Source: Pelodera strongyloides (taxonomy: Eukaryota; Nematoda; Chromadorea; Rhabditida; Rhabditidae). Taken from it: a stretch of 64,000 nt of DNA. The stretch is taken from NCBI GenBank assembly GCA_036852015.1, contig JAANDG010000337.1, forward strand, positions 1 through 64,000, given 5' to 3'. Numbering within the stretch: position 1 is the first letter of the stretch; every line of letters begins with the position of its first letter. A model generated the notes under the pieces. The model was not told the origin of the DNA, ran no database searches, and saw only the letters and a list, made by a program, of their open reading frames with translations. Position numbers and translations under genes: made by a program. Shown here piece after piece: positions 20,401-34,000 of the stretch.

Positions 20401-21425
20401 TTAAACGGAGTTGGTGTTGTTGTTATGTAAAATGTTTTTGATGGGTTTACGGGGTAGGGTTATGTTGTCGTCGAGTGAAAAAAGTGCGAAGCACTTTGTT
20501 TCAGACAATTTCAGAGTCTGGGTGCGTCGGTGCGGGCTAATCAATGACCATGTCACTATGTAGTTGTGTTAGCTCTTCAGCTCTTCTATGTATTAATGTA
20601 TTTTATTATGAGAAGTTTGTAATTATTAATTATTTCTAGGTTGTAGGATTCTTTCATTGGATTTGCTTTAACTTTAGTCTGCTATATAGTCTTGATATGT
20701 AGTATCCATCATCCTTCTGCGTGTATATGAATTTTAGCGGTTGTCTAGCCAGACTCAGCTTTTGCCTACTTCCTGATTGAAATATTGTTTTGAGAGAGAG
20801 AGAGAGAGATATGTAGTTAGGAAGAGAGAGAGTGTGTCTGCTGAGAGAACGGAAGAGGGTAAAAGAGTTGTTGTTTTGAAGTTTGAAGAGACAGAATCCT
20901 GTGTTTCTTGTTTAGCCTGGCTGGCCTGACATCTAACCTAATGTCTGTTCCTTGAGTCAAAAAAAAATATATATATTGTGTTTTACAGTTTTACCTACCG
21001 TTTTTAGTGTGAACAATAAGTGTGAACAATTTCTTTTAACATTATACTTTCGCGTGAACTCCGAATGCAAAGTAAATTTACTGTTTTACAATTACAAGCA
21101 CACGTACACACTAAATGGATGTAAGAAATCGCTATTATTTTCTGTTCTCTGTTATCTTACTCCTATCCTAGTACTATTTCCATAAATTATTTTTCTTTGG
21201 TTGAGCTATGCAGAAGTTTTTCTTATATACATACTGATTAGGCTTCCTTTTCAGGCTCAGCTACAACAAAACCTGCATACGGAAAAACGTGCTCCACACG
21301 TACAATCTCAGGGGCCCGGAGCTGGCCCACCAACTGATGGGCCTAAGGCCTACCCCAAATATGAGGACTACGAACAAGCACCTGGGCAGGAACCTAAACC
21401 TGATAAGAATAAGAAGAAGGAGTAG
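17428..21425 (+). CDS. NDUFAF2: NDUFAF2-like complex I assembly factor, 5 exons, complete
   Basis: Homologue of the mitochondrial chaperone (B17.2L/mimitin) that associates with a late complex I intermediate and is a paralogue of subunit NDUFA12. Exons: 17428-17502, 17921-17991, 18132-18199, 18626-18690 and 21255-21425; 149 aa. Family features: a short N-terminal segment (VFTNLRKYLVKDWSDK), IVIGEDSVGNKFYEIRG (about 26-42), and EWQSWLKGTRRFPPNEDEI (about 65-83), followed by a Gln-rich stretch and a Pro/Lys-rich tail ending KNKKKE. Exon 4 must end CAG|GCCAGT to keep frame with exon 5, so this intron appears to use a GC donor. TATTTTAG lies 5 nt before the ATG, a likely trans-splice acceptor. 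Intron 4 (2.56 kb) holds a MITE and an interstitial TTAGGC tract. Confidence 0.9.
17552..17768. repeat. MITE in NDUFAF2 intron 1
   Basis: Ends GGGCGCATTCGAGTTGGGCA and TGCCCAACTCGAATGCGCGC (the second written with the last base of the preceding T run). About 217 bp, no ORF. Confidence 0.9.
19288..19306 (+). repeat. Interstitial TTAGGC telomere-like repeat
   Basis: GCTTAGGCTTAGGGCTTAG: three imperfect copies of the canonical nematode telomere hexamer, inside NDUFAF2 intron 4. Confidence 0.6.
19856..20032. repeat. MITE of the GGCCATATTCACCAC family, copy 1
   Basis: Starts AGGCCATATTCACCACTC and ends GTGGTGAATATGGCCCC. A second copy, inversely oriented inside, is at 29001-29136. Both carry GGGGAATTCCC and AGTGTGAGAC-type interiors. 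Confidence 0.9.
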
Positions 21426-22475
21426 GATTGAAGCGAGAGCTTGAGTGCTAGTTAGTTTGTAGTTTGTAGTTTAGTTTAAAGTTTAGTCAAGTTAAGTTGT
21501 TAATGTATGTATTTTCTTTGTTACCGCGTTTACCCACGAAGATATGACTAGGTGGCGTTCATTTGTTATTTGTTATATATGTGGAATGTGGAGTTTAGGC
21601 TTTAGGACTTAGGACTTGTCCAGCAACGCATTATTGCGTTTAGGGACGGCGACCAAGTGTTAGTTAGGGGTTAGGCCATAGGAATAGGACCTAGCTCATA
21701 GCCTTGGTGTTAGTTAGTATGTGTGATAAAAACTATATTTGTAGATTTGTAATTAATGTTTGATCTTGGGTCCTTTGCTTATCTTGACTGCTTTTACGAT
21801 TCTTACCTATAATTTTTCATGCATATATATATTGGTCATTGGCGTGTCCGCGTGTCTGTATGTAGATTTAGTGACGTTTTAAACTTTGGAAATTGAGTCG
21901 GCTAGATCGAGCTTTGTTTTATTATGCTAGGCTGTTCTCAGTTCTCACCACGTATCTATTAAGAAGTACTGTAGCTACAGTTAATTGTCGATACCGGTAG
22001 GAAGTTTATTTTTTAAAGAATAAATTAATATATTTTTAATCATTGTTTAAATTGCAATTCTTTCAATTGGTTTCATACGCCATTACACGACTTGACGACT
22101 TTTCAGCCTTGAATACACTCGCGATTGTTTTGCATGCATATGTTGGTTAGTTGGTTTACTTCGGTTTTTGTAAATGTACGTACGTATATGAATATGAATC
22201 CTCATCTTTTGATATACATAACTTATTGTTTGTTATAATAATAATAGTTTATTCATGCTCACTTTTTCTATGTACAGTTTTGGGTAGATGAGTACATATT
22301 TGGTATTTGATTAATTGATTGGCTCCTCACATATTCGCACACTTATACTCGTTTTTAGAATAATAATGTTCCTTTAGTTCTTATTCTTCACTCTTCGTTT
22401 TATTATATTCTTGTGTTAAATGTATTACGTATATAATATTTTTTTTATTCTTCAGGTTCCTGAGTAAACTCTAAG
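21426..22475 (+). other. NDUFAF2 3' region and intergenic spacer
   Basis: AT-rich with no ORF of interest. It ends in a strong polypyrimidine-acceptor, TTTTTTTATTCTTCAG at 22454, 21 nt before the carbonic anhydrase ATG, read here as a trans-splice acceptor. The spacer of about 1 kb is long for a Caenorhabditis-type operon. Confidence 0.55.
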
Positions 22476-25400
22476 ATGCCGGGTCTCGAGCGGATTCTAA
22501 AGGGCGTGATCAAATTCCGAAAAACGCTCCGCGTGGATATGGTCAAGCAATTTGAGAAGATTAGAGATAACCCGAACCCGACGGCGCTGTTCATCTCGTG
22601 CATGGATTCGAGACTTATACCGGCGAGGTTTGTTTGTTTGTTTGTTAGGTTGTATGCTACGATGATAAGGAGGAGGGTAAGGGATTTGTTTTGTTGCAAG
22701 GGTTTCACTAGTTCATTCACACAAAAGCGTGGGCGTGGGTTTCGCTTTCCTATGTGTAGTGAAGATTAGGCCTTATTAGCCTTGTAGGGTTTGCTTTGTG
22801 CAGAGTTTACGTTCTCTATATTTCACTGTGGATGTTAGATAACATAATCTGGTGTTGCAATTGCATACAGTAGATCTTGCAATTATGGCATAAGTGTAAA
22901 GGACTGTTCCAGATTCACTGACTCGCAAGTCGGAGACATGTTCATGGTGCGAAACTCGGGAAACATGGTGCCGCATGCGAGGAATTATGGTGAGTTCTTT
23001 ACCGTTAAAGGGAATGTCAAGCCGGTTTTTCGTGTTGGGCTAAAAAAAAAGCTTATGTTTTGAAGGTGAGGAAAGTGAAAATAAAAATAAACAAAACCTT
23101 TCATGTAAGAAGAAAAACAATTTCAAACCGCTCCAAAAAACTCCTTCAGTATGGGATTCGAGTCGTGCGGACAAAGCTAAGCCAAATCTTTGTCCACGGG
23201 ACGTTTGAATTTACGAGGCTGTTAGACAGCAAAGAAAAAGAGGAGGGCGCGAGAGAAATTTGTTTAAGTCAGCAAAGAAAAAGAGGAGAGCGCGAGAGAA
23301 ATTGTGTAAACTACGGTAGTTGTGACAGCGTGTTATAGAATATCTGTGAATCAGGCTTGACATTCCCTTTAACATAGTTCTCTACTGTAGTTGTTGATTA
23401 TTCGATAACGATTACTTTTTGTCAGCGCTTAGCATTCAAATGATTCGGTGGCGGTGAGGTCGTTATCTAGCCTAGCCGTCTCGTTTCTGGAAGTTTATGT
23501 AATCGGCGGAGGTACAATGGATGGAAGTTGTTGGAGATATTTGCGAATGTATCCACTGTTATGTGCAGGTGCTGCCGGATTCGAAGTCTCCGTCACAACA
23601 GAACCTGCGGCTCTTGAATTGGCTGTAAAGAGAGGAAAGATCAATCATGTTATTGTGTGCGGGCATTCGGATTGTAAGGTATGAATGATTTTATGGTAAA
23701 GTTGTTTTTTATGAGTTCATCTATATTAGTCAGTTTCGGGTGAGTTTCTTATTACTAAGCTTACAGGTTACTCAGGTAGCTAAGCTAGTTAAATATTAGT
23801 TTTGCGTACTATAAAAGGATAATTTTTATTGTTAATGAAAAATAGAAAAATGAAAGGTATAGAATAGAAAAGTAAATAATTTTATAGTTTCATTTTTACC
23901 TTGTTTTTGACTCTTTAGCACATTCCTTAAGTAACATATCTGCATCTGCAATATCTGCATAGACTTGTAAAGGTTACATGTTGATATTCTTCTTACTTTT
24001 TAATAACCTAGTTGTAAGCGCATTCTAATGTATTGATGTGTAAGTCTTCTTTATTTTGTAGATAAATTATAGGTAAACTACTTTCACTAGTTAACAAGTA
24101 TGTGCATTATAATTTTGCATTTACATCACTTGCAGGCGATGAACGCTCTCTATGGTTTACATAAATGCAAAAGTAACTTTGATCCTGAAAGCCCGATGGA
24201 TCACTGGCTGAGAAGACACGGATACACGTCACTAAAGGTATTTTATGGTTTTGTCGATTAATTTTAAAGTGGTATGACATCCGGTTTTTGAAAATTTGTT
24301 GTAGCTGGTGCATTATATGCAAATTAAGATTAAGGGTATATATATACTCAAGCAGACATTTGCATAAGCTACAATTTCCATTCACAAACCTTCGGTTTCG
24401 GTTGTAAGAATGCGAGTGTTGTGATTAGTTTTGTTAGACGACTACGTTTTTGTTTTATACCGAGCCATAGCAACGCCAATAACAGGAGTGCGTGGTATAT
24501 GTGGTACAGAGTTTATGGTATGTTTGAAACATGACAGTGTGTACATTAAGAAGATTTTAATTTGAAAACTTTTAAACGTGAATGCAACTAAAATTCCCTG
24601 AATTATCTACTTTTTATTTTAATTTGATTAATATTTTTTTTAGAAACTAGAAGAACGACTCGCTGACAAGACCGCCGGACCTATACGTTTTAACAGCGAA
24701 TACAAGGATTTCCGGTGAGTTAGTGTTTTTATTCTTTCTTATTTTATTCTTTCTTTCTTATATGTGTAAATTCTATATGTTATGTTTGTGAATTAGATGA
24801 AGTAGTGTTCCATGTACTTTTGTAACGTTTTTTTTACTTGGGGTTGCTATGGATATTCTTTAATTGATCCTGGACTGTATACAAGTTATATTCGCTTCAT
24901 TTATGCTATTGGCTACCGAAGTTTTGCTTCCTATTCTTTCTCCCTTTGTTTACTCTTTACTCTTGAGGAGGAGCTGTTCATAATTTAAAGCGAAGTACCG
25001 GCCGGTTTTCGAAACCCATCGTGGACAAATCCAAATGAATTCTTGCGTATTTATGCTAATTTACTCGAATCATAAGAATGCTGGTATTACTGGTCTATTC
25101 GATGTGTTTCAAAAACTGGCCGGTATTTCGTTTGAATTTGTCATGATGGTTTGCTAGTATGATGATGTCGAGATGTCGTTACTGCACCAACATTACAGGG
25201 CAGCCGTAACGGGTAACTTGTTTTCGTGTCAGCGAGAACTTGTTTGGACCAATGCACCTTATGTTTTTATGTAAAAGTTGTGTTTAGATTTTCGGCTATA
25301 ATTGACGCGAAAGATGAATGGAATGTTGAGGATAAATTGTCGCAGATCAATACGTTACAACAAGCCGAACATATTACAAGTCATGGATTTTTAAAGGTAG

Positions 25401-26413
25401 GAGTCGAGTAATAGTTTAAAGCGATGTGATACTTGCTTTGTGAAGCATAACTGAGTATTGTAGTTCCATGTATTGGAAACATTCTGTATGTTTTCGGCAC
25501 GGAATGGAACACAAAGTTTTCGCTTAATAAAGCACATAGCATATCGCGTTAAATTTTTTGTTGACCATCCGAGCAACGAAGATTGAAGAATGAAGGGGAT
25601 AGTGTGATGTGAAGGGAAACTTGATTCATCAGACATTTGTACTATGGTAGCTGAAGTTCTCTCTCACTCCCGTAGATTCCGTACTTAAATTTCATGTTGT
25701 GTTGTATTGAAAACAAAAACGGGTGATTTACACAGTGTGTTTGGGTATTGGAGCATTATGTTTTTTTTTTAATGAAAAACTGTTTTTTGGGGCGAAAAGA
25801 AAACTTGATACATGTTTAGGAATTTTTGGAAACCGGCAAAGTGAGAATTCACGCAATGTGGTTCGACGTCTATAAGGGAGATATGTACATGTTTAGTCCG
25901 GTGGGTTTCATCTTTTTGACGTTTTTTTTTTAATTGTTGCTCACTCACAGTGCTTGCTGGAAAGACTTACTTTGTGTCATGGTGGTGGTGGGTGATTGTG
26001 AATAGTATTTATGTATTTCTCTAACCTCGACTGCTTTGCTTGGTATGTGGTATTCTCGGAATAAAGTAGTAAATATATGATGAGCGAGGGTATAGAAGTC
26101 ACTGATTTTTTTTATAGACTGTAAAAGAAATCAGTGACTTAGTATATAGTATTTTTTTTGACTTATTTGATGAAGTTTATTTTCCACTTGTAGTAGTCGA
26201 TAACAAGGGATCAAATCTTGGATTAGCTAATTTATGTGTAGGCATTTATTGCTAAAGTGATTACTTTTATTGTAACTCTATTCGCTTTTATTTTAGAAAC
26301 AACGATGCTTTGTACTTATTGATGAGAGCAACTATGAATCACTTGCGCTTGAAACACATAGTCAAGGAGGAAATGGAAATGGTAATGGCAGTGACAATGG
26401 AGAATCAAAGTAA
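22476..26413 (+). CDS. Beta-class carbonic anhydrase, 8 exons, complete
   Basis: Zinc enzyme interconverting CO2 and bicarbonate; the beta class is present in nematodes and arthropods but absent from vertebrates. Exons: 22476-22627, 22913-22989, 23569-23678, 24136-24237, 24644-24714, 25288-25396, 25820-25900 and 26297-26413; all phases agree, 272 aa. Active-site set: Cys42, Asp44 and Arg46 in SCMDSR, then His109 and Cys112 in VCGHSDC, the classic C-DxR-HxxC zinc and dyad arrangement. Other family landmarks are VGDMFMVRNSGNMVP (about 57-71), EHITSHGFLK and HAMWFDVYKGDMYMFS. The C-terminus is an unusual Gly/Asn run (GGNGNGNGSDNGESK). There is no signal peptide; a mitochondrial location is possible but not shown. 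Introns hold several MITEs. Confidence 0.97.
23005..23372. repeat. TTAA-ended MITE in carbonic anhydrase intron 2
   Basis: Starts TTAAAGGGAATGTCAAGCC and ends GGCTTGACATTCCCTTTAA. 368 bp; no transposase. Confidence 0.92.
24985..25134. repeat. MITE of the TTAAAGCGAAAT family
   Basis: Starts TTAAAGCGAAGTACCGGCCG and ends GGCCGGTATTTCGTTTGAA. In carbonic anhydrase intron 5. Related but more diverged sequences lie at about 24262-24390, 25411-25556 and 26469-26600. Confidence 0.85.
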
Positions 26414-28042
26414 CTTGGGTATTTTAGAAATCTTCAGTTTCATTAGTTTCATATTGATGATAGCTGTGTTTAAAGCGACGTGCTTTGTGAAGTATACATG
26501 TTGTAGTTCCATTCTTCCATATATTGAAGACACATTTCTGTACGATTTCGGTACAGAATGGAACGCATGTACGCGTCACAAATCGTATCGTAAGTTATTT
26601 TAAGTTTGAATGTTTGAATTTCTTAAAAATCAATCAAATTAGTGGACTTCATTTCATTTACGTTTTCGGTTTGCTATTTGGTCATTTCACAATAATCGTA
26701 ATGTTACACTGAATTTGAATGACTAGAAGGATGTGGTAGTTAGCAGTTGTAAACTTGTCTTTTATAGTTATAGATTTTTATAAGATTGCACCCGTATTCT
26801 ATAGTCTATAAGATAGTATTGCTCTCGGTACTGTATTTTTGGGGGTCATTAGGGTGCTGGGTAATTAACCCTGGGATTTTTTAGAATACTGTGTTTTATT
26901 TTATAATATTGATGTAGTATATTAGGAGATAGGATGAGATGTTTATTTATATAGATCGCGAACCAGATGCAGAAAAAGTTGAGCTTGCGTTATGCGTTTA
27001 CACTTACACTCTGAAAATCTCGGTTTACTTTGCGTAATTTTAGGCCGGTTTGCAATTTTTAGTTTCTTTTTTTTTATTCGAAAATATAGGTCTTACTTCT
27101 TATGCTCGTTCGTGTAAATGTTTCAGTTTGAAATAGTCTATATTTTTTTTGTAATTAGCTCTATAGTTAGTTATCATTGCCATAAGTTTACGGTCTTTTT
27201 TCTATGTATATTGTTAGTCCAGCTTAGAATGTTACAAATATAGTCCATTACGGTCGGTGTTTATTACAATCCGGTGATTTTTTTATCTTTGCATTTACGT
27301 TATAATTTTTGGTAAGGTTGTATTATTATAGATTAGTTAGTTTAGTTCATGCATGTGTCAACGTTATGCCTTACTTGTGTAGGTGCTATGATAAGTTTTA
27401 CGTTCCTAATTGTATAATAAAAGATTGTGTCGATGGTACTTTTGTCTTTTTGTTGGGCAAATATTGTTTTCAGCAGTTTATGTATATTTGGAGGTATAAT
27501 TGGTCATTTTTATGCATGTGTATGGTACAAGGTTTTACATATTATGTTCTAGCTTTAGTCATAACATTTGGGCATTTTCCCTTGTTTTATTAATACTATT
27601 TTTCGGATATTGAAGATTAGAAGGCGATAGTGTTGTTTATATCCTCTCTGTACTCACTAAATGTTCGCAATCTTTTCACAAATTTACTGTATCAACGCGA
27701 TACTTTGGCGCGTGCGCGGCCGGCATATGGCCGGTGCGCGGCCTACAAAAAATGGGTGGGCCCAGACATGGCGGCCCACCCATTTCGGGCCTGGTGTAGG
27801 CCGCGCACCGGCCAAGTTTCCTCAGTGATCTGCGCAGTGGCTGCGCGGAGAAAGTGGTGCGAGTGCTGCGCGGCGCGAAAAAATCGTCTCAAGGTCTCAA
27901 TGTATTTGTTATTTATACTGTAACTTGTTCGTACATTACATGTGACGCGCCATATGTCTGCGTTTTATAGTGTGTTTCAGCTTATTTTTTCAACTTTAAC
28001 TATTTGTAGAATAGGACTTCAAATATTGACTTCAGGTCTCAG
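26414..28042 (+). other. Intergenic; GC-rich hairpin at about 27709-27813
   Basis: Mostly AT-rich with no gene. GCGCGGCCGGCATATGGCCG opens an inverted repeat in which GGCCGGTGCGCGGCCTACA and AATGGGTGGGCC pair with GGCCCACCCATT and TGTAGGCCGCGCACCGGCC. It ends near 27813. GACTTCAG at 28028-28035 and CTCAG at 28042 precede the ATPAF2 ATG and may be the trans-splice acceptor. Confidence 0.7.
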
Positions 28043-31000
28043 ATGAACGTTCTGGCCAGGAGATTGGGCGGTGTCCGGTTTGTGAGCAACAACTTTGCTC
28101 CCCTTGGATCGGCGTTGATCAAGAAGAAGCGGTTTTACAAGGTTGGTTGATTATTACAAGACTTGAGAATTAGGATACGGTGTATTGTGTCAAAGCATCC
28201 GTATTCGTGCACACGTGTGCAAATCTTGCTGGTTTCTGCTCACTATTGTGAACTTTTGCACCGAAACTATATCAGAATGGGCTACAGTACGTTGATCTTT
28301 GTTGAATATTGAAATGTCTTCTAAAAGTTAAAAATCTTGTACACGCATCAAGCCGTATTGGAGTAAATGGGCCTTAGGCCATATACCGTAGGCCTGGTAC
28401 GCTATGACCATGGTACAATGCTTGTTTACTCTGCGATGATATCAATCAAATTCTGACATTTTGTAATTCCGTAATGATCGGTTGTATGTATCTAGTTTCA
28501 ATTTGTTTATGGTAACTCTGTATTCCGTGATTTATTCCGTGACAATGTACTTAAGTATGTAGAAACAAGATCGAGAGAGAGAAACATCCGCAGGCTAGAC
28601 ACATTCATGATGCCTGGCCTAGCTACTTACGTGGTGTTAATAACCTACGTTAGTGAATAGTTTATTGACGCATACATCGAATCGAAATATATGCAAACAA
28701 AAGGATACCTTAAGACGAACGGCTTCACAACAGTTCTTACCAGCAAGGGTCCAAACTAATACACATACAAATTAAATCGTATAACTACAAACTACATTAA
28801 ATCAAACTACCTTAAATCACAAACTACATTAAATCATATTACTATAAAGATCAAATGTTACGTTCAGGACGTTGGAATCGTCGAAGATGGCGAGAATGGA
28901 AAACCGCTGTATAAAGTGACTCTTGACGGACGTATCTTGAAGACTCAAATGGGTAACAAGCTTGAGGTGAGCTTTATGAGCTATGGTTTGAGTTACCTTA
29001 GGCCATATTCACCACTCCCATTCGCTCGGGGAAATATTCCCTGGGGATAGAAAATAGCATTCTAGTGTGAGACACGCAGAGAAAAAGACGGGGAATTCCC
29101 ATATTCCCAATGGGGAATCGAGTGGTTAATATGGCCTCTTGTTTTGCTGTTATAACGTTCTAGTCATGGTCATCAATTGCAATCTTTCAATACATTTATT
29201 GATATACATATCTTTTTATATGCATCGCTTTTGTAACTTACGTAATTGATTTCATTTTTGGTTTAACTGGGGATAAGTTATTGTCACTGGGTACAGTGCC
29301 ACAGTAATATCTTTTTATTAATGCGAAACACTGGCCGGTTTTTGAAACACATCGAACGCACCAGTATTATTATGCAGTCGATGCAAATGAACATAAATTA
29401 AAAAAAAATCGGCTTGAAGGGTCAGGCCCATTTCAAATGACCCCTATTTTTGATGATTCTATCTTATTCTTTATGTCAAATATAGTAGGATACGACATTT
29501 TTCAAATTTTCAAGCGCAAAATTCACGCAGTATTCATCAATTTACCGTGGGCAGCCATACCCAACTATCTATCACAGTTGGCACGCCCATTCGCGCTGAT
29601 TGGCCAATACCGCAATTGCCACGCCCAATAGAGCATATTGCCCAATTAGCGAGAAGGGGCGTGACAACTGCGATATTTAGTTGGGTATGACTGACGATGG
29701 TAAATTGTTGAATACTGCGTGAATTTTGGGCTTGAAAATTAGAAAAATATCGTATCCTGCTACATTTGACATTCAGAATCAGATGAAATCATCAAAAATA
29801 GTGGTCATTTGAAATGGGCCTGACCCTTTAAGCAAATTAGCACAAATACGTAAGAATTCAGTTGTCTTCGATGCGTTTCAAAGGCCGGACGGTATTTCGC
29901 TTTAACTGCTTTCCACTCCCTCCACTTTGTGTTTTGGAGGCTCATAAGTTTCCTCTATAATCTTATACCTGCATATGCACCACCATTTCGAAGTTTGTAA
30001 GTTTGTATGTATTTGATTTGTGTATGAGCTGCTTACTTTAGCTTTGTTCATAGCGCTCAATAACTTTACCCATTTGACAAAACAAAAAAAAAACCAGTCG
30101 CGCAGAGCTTTATTTATACATACATAATCTGTACCCGTTTATTATGCATGAGGAATGAAGATCTATTTTTATTAGACGGGAGTTGATTCCACAAGTGGGC
30201 GAAGTTCTTCGCTCTGAAATATAAATTTATAAACTTAATTATAATAAATGCATAAATGCAATACAAATTTACAAACTTAATTATAATAAATACATAAACA
30301 AAACGTTGCTTAGTGTTTGAGGGAGGTGTATCCTAGTATCCTTTGTTCTTCACTGGCTATTCATCTACACTGTGAGTAACACATTATCTGAAGCTGTCCT
30401 GGTTTACGAGTTATGAGTTAATGAGCTTGGGAACTTGACTTGGGAACTTCTTACGGTAATGTACGCCACTTATCGTATGTAGAATGTAGAGTAGTATTCT
30501 ATTGTTTTATGCTTTACTCACTTTACTCTGTAGTATTTCTAAGCCTAAGCCTAAGCCTAAGCTTGAGTCATTTGTAGCTTCTACAGTATTTCCTTTCAAG
30601 GTTTGGGTTGTTTGAAATGGGATAACGACTAAGAACTTACAACGTTAGGGTTAGAATGTGCAAGCTGTGCCGAGCTGCTTATGCTTTGTTGAATAACGAT
30701 GTCAGGAACGTCGAAGTCTTCTATTTTTGAGTTCTGAATAGGATATGCAATTATGTTCGTGGAAGCTCACTACACTTTTCTTTGTTCAGCTCGTATCGTT
30801 CACTTAGATTTTCTTTTTCTCTCACTTCTTGAAAGATATACAGATTTATATTAAACTATTTTTTTAATTAAAACTCTTCATTAATACTAGACTTACTCGT
30901 AGGTCTCACCCTTTAAGCTAGAATATTGAAAACCTTCAAATCTTTACTAACGTGAAAGAACGAAACAAACGCCTTGAAAAAACGAAATTAGTTTAACTTG

Positions 31001-34000
31001 CCTTCACCGGATGAAAGTCGGCCGCCGACCCGTGTATGCTTATTGCTGCGCTGCTCTGTCGCCGCGAGATGATCAGCATTTCCTTATCGGCTGTCCGACA
31101 TATGCAAATTAGGCAGAGGATTAGCTGGAATTTCGTAGATTAGGATTACTGTACTTTTTTGGCCTTATAATTAGCAGTCGTCTGAAGGGACAGTCGCCTC
31201 TTTAACCATTAACGTTTAACTTAACCTTTAGCTCAGACCTTATTGCTATAACCCGTTGGAAGAGGCACTTAGGTATTGAACTGAACACTGTTTTGCACCA
31301 TAACTGCTTACCAACTTTTTTGTTTTGTTTTTGTTATTTGTTCATTAGGTTCTTCAAAGCAGTATTGTACCTAGTTTGGGATACTAACATATGATCATAT
31401 GTAATATGTAACATATGCAAATTGGGTGCTCTTCCGGGACACAATTTACATATGATTTGTTGAGTCTGAGTCGCAGGTATCAACGACACTTTTCATAAAC
31501 TAGGTACAGTACTACTTTACAAGAACGCTAGAGGAGATGAAGTAACAGAAGTCCATCAGTTCATGACTAAATAAGCCACTAAGCCTAAGGATTCACTTAG
31601 AAATACACAACTTTTGCCTGATACAGATGATTTTTTTTGTTAACCTGAATATTTAACATTACGAAACTAATGTGATAGGTAACCGATGTAACTTTTAACT
31701 TAACTTCTTACCAGAATGAAAAGCGCAATTCCAACCAAGTGTAGGCCTATGCCATGTACATGGGAGTGAGACATTTCTGAACATGGTATATAAACTTTAA
31801 CTTTAAATGAAGCACATACTCATGAGCGAAAACAATAGAAGGGCAGACATAAGAAAATTTATGAAAACCCTTATATGCAATATATTTTATACATCAATAA
31901 TAGTCCATTATTTCGTATAATAAAGTAATTCCTATCCTAACAAAAATTAAAGTTGCTGTTCTTCTATTGTGGATGTATTTATGAATCCTTGTGGCAAAGG
32001 TAATTAACCTATCATCAACTACAGTGCATAAATTGGAGATACTTGCGTAGGGTAACCGTCAGCGTGAGTTTGCGTTTGCGAAGTTATTTTGAAATTGCGA
32101 AGAAAGCGGCACATGCGGTAAAAGTAAAGTAACGTTTGCGGCCATGTCATTTACTACTACTTTTGAAACATTTGCTTTTTTAAGAAAATTTTTCGCGCAT
32201 ATATCGAGTTATAATTATGATTGTGGGTTAGTGTTGAAACTTTAAATGAGGAAAAAAGCTGTACATTTGTACAGAAAAAAGTGTAAGTGGGCAGAGAACT
32301 AGTTTCAGGGAAGTTACAAAATTGATAGTTGGAGATGTGAGGTGTGAGGTGTGTAAATGCATATATTTATTGAACTTTCGACTTATAAAAGTGCAAAAAT
32401 CGCGAAAAAAATCAAAACCCAAGGTGTCAGTTATGTTTGGGTGCGGCACAAACGTGTAGTTAGCATATATTTAGAAATTTTTCACAATTACCAATTGAAA
32501 ATCGGTGTTTGATCCAGGCATACGTAGAACATTGCTTTGGAATTAATATATAATGTAGGTGGGGACCATATTTGAACAAACAATTATGAGAATATGAGTG
32601 TAACACATTTTTGTTAAATTGAATAAATAAAGTGTTTCTGTCGAGGAAGAAAAACGCTGCCAAAAGTTCGAGGGTAGGAGAAAAGTGTAAAATGAAACGC
32701 GTGTGACTAAGCATAAGGCAAATATTAGTGTGCCGCTCGTTCAGGTGTTATATTACAGAACGTATGGGATTAACTGGTTAGGTTATTACATATTATGTAT
32801 TAATAATTAATTGACACTAAATGGTATTCCTCAATATAGACTGGGATGAAGTGATAATAATTAACACAAATCTAATATGGGTGATTAGCAGTCAGGTACA
32901 GAGGAGGAAATATACATAGGTAGAGTAATTGGTTTCATTTCGAACGCTTGTTACGAAACGAATGGATTATCATCATAAACGAATGAAAAAAGAAAAGTTC
33001 TGGCAGTGTGAAAAAAGTTGTACATATTTAAATTTTTTATTACCGTAAAATAATACAGAATGCTTTAAATAAGTAGTTTACTTAGTTCTTATAACAAAGA
33101 AAAAGCGAGAAAATTTATAAGAAATTCAAACATACACTCAAGTAAACTAAACTAGGATCGGAAAAAAAAAATTGAAACTTGAAACACAATATAGAATTGA
33201 TCGGGTTTAGTAAATTTAGTATTGGTGCTGATGTTGGTGTTTGTGTTATACTGTTGTGTTAGGCGTTATCACATGCGCTGGGAACTTTGCCGAAGTGCGA
33301 ACCCGTGTTTACAAAGCAAACATCGCCATCTTGGGCTTCATGCTTTAGAAACGCTAAACGTTTATTGTGACCCCAGCTTTACAGTTCTCTTTTGGGAACT
33401 GGGAACATACATCGGGAATTTGTATGGTTTGTGTTGGACTGGTGCTGATCGCAAAATACAATTCTGACGTGCCTTCTCAGCATCAAAAGTATAATGAAAT
33501 TTTGACAATTAGAGGGTTTAAGTTAGTTGTCGTGAAGAAAAAAAAAGAGTAAAAAGAGATAAATGGAAATAAACATGATCATAAACCCGTTAGTTTAGTT
33601 AGGTATATGAACAAGCAAACGTGTAGCTGACGAGTGTATACTGTATACTCAGTGATTGGAGCCTTTGTTTGACGGCAGTGTTATTTCGCGTTTTGAACGC
33701 ATATCAGCATATCTATGAAATCAATTTGCTTTGCGTTCGTTCGGTGTCCATCAGAACACGCACACACAATGACACATACCCGATAACGGCTAATGGGGTT
33801 TCCAAGTTACAAGTGTCCCCAAAAAGTACGTGTTTTTGCCAAAACTACCGTATTTTTTCCACAAAGCCAGTTTATTTAAAGCGAAATGACACCCAGTTTA
33901 GGGTTTTTTCACCAAAAATAGTTTAAATAATTTAATTAATGAAAATCACCATTAAAAATACCATAAATGGATAGGAACTGAAAAAATAGCAAAGCAAAAA

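Noticed and set aside
29437..29631. 64-codon plus-strand ORF
   Set aside because: It falls inside a palindromic MITE and is not kept open in the sister copy at 60765-61180.
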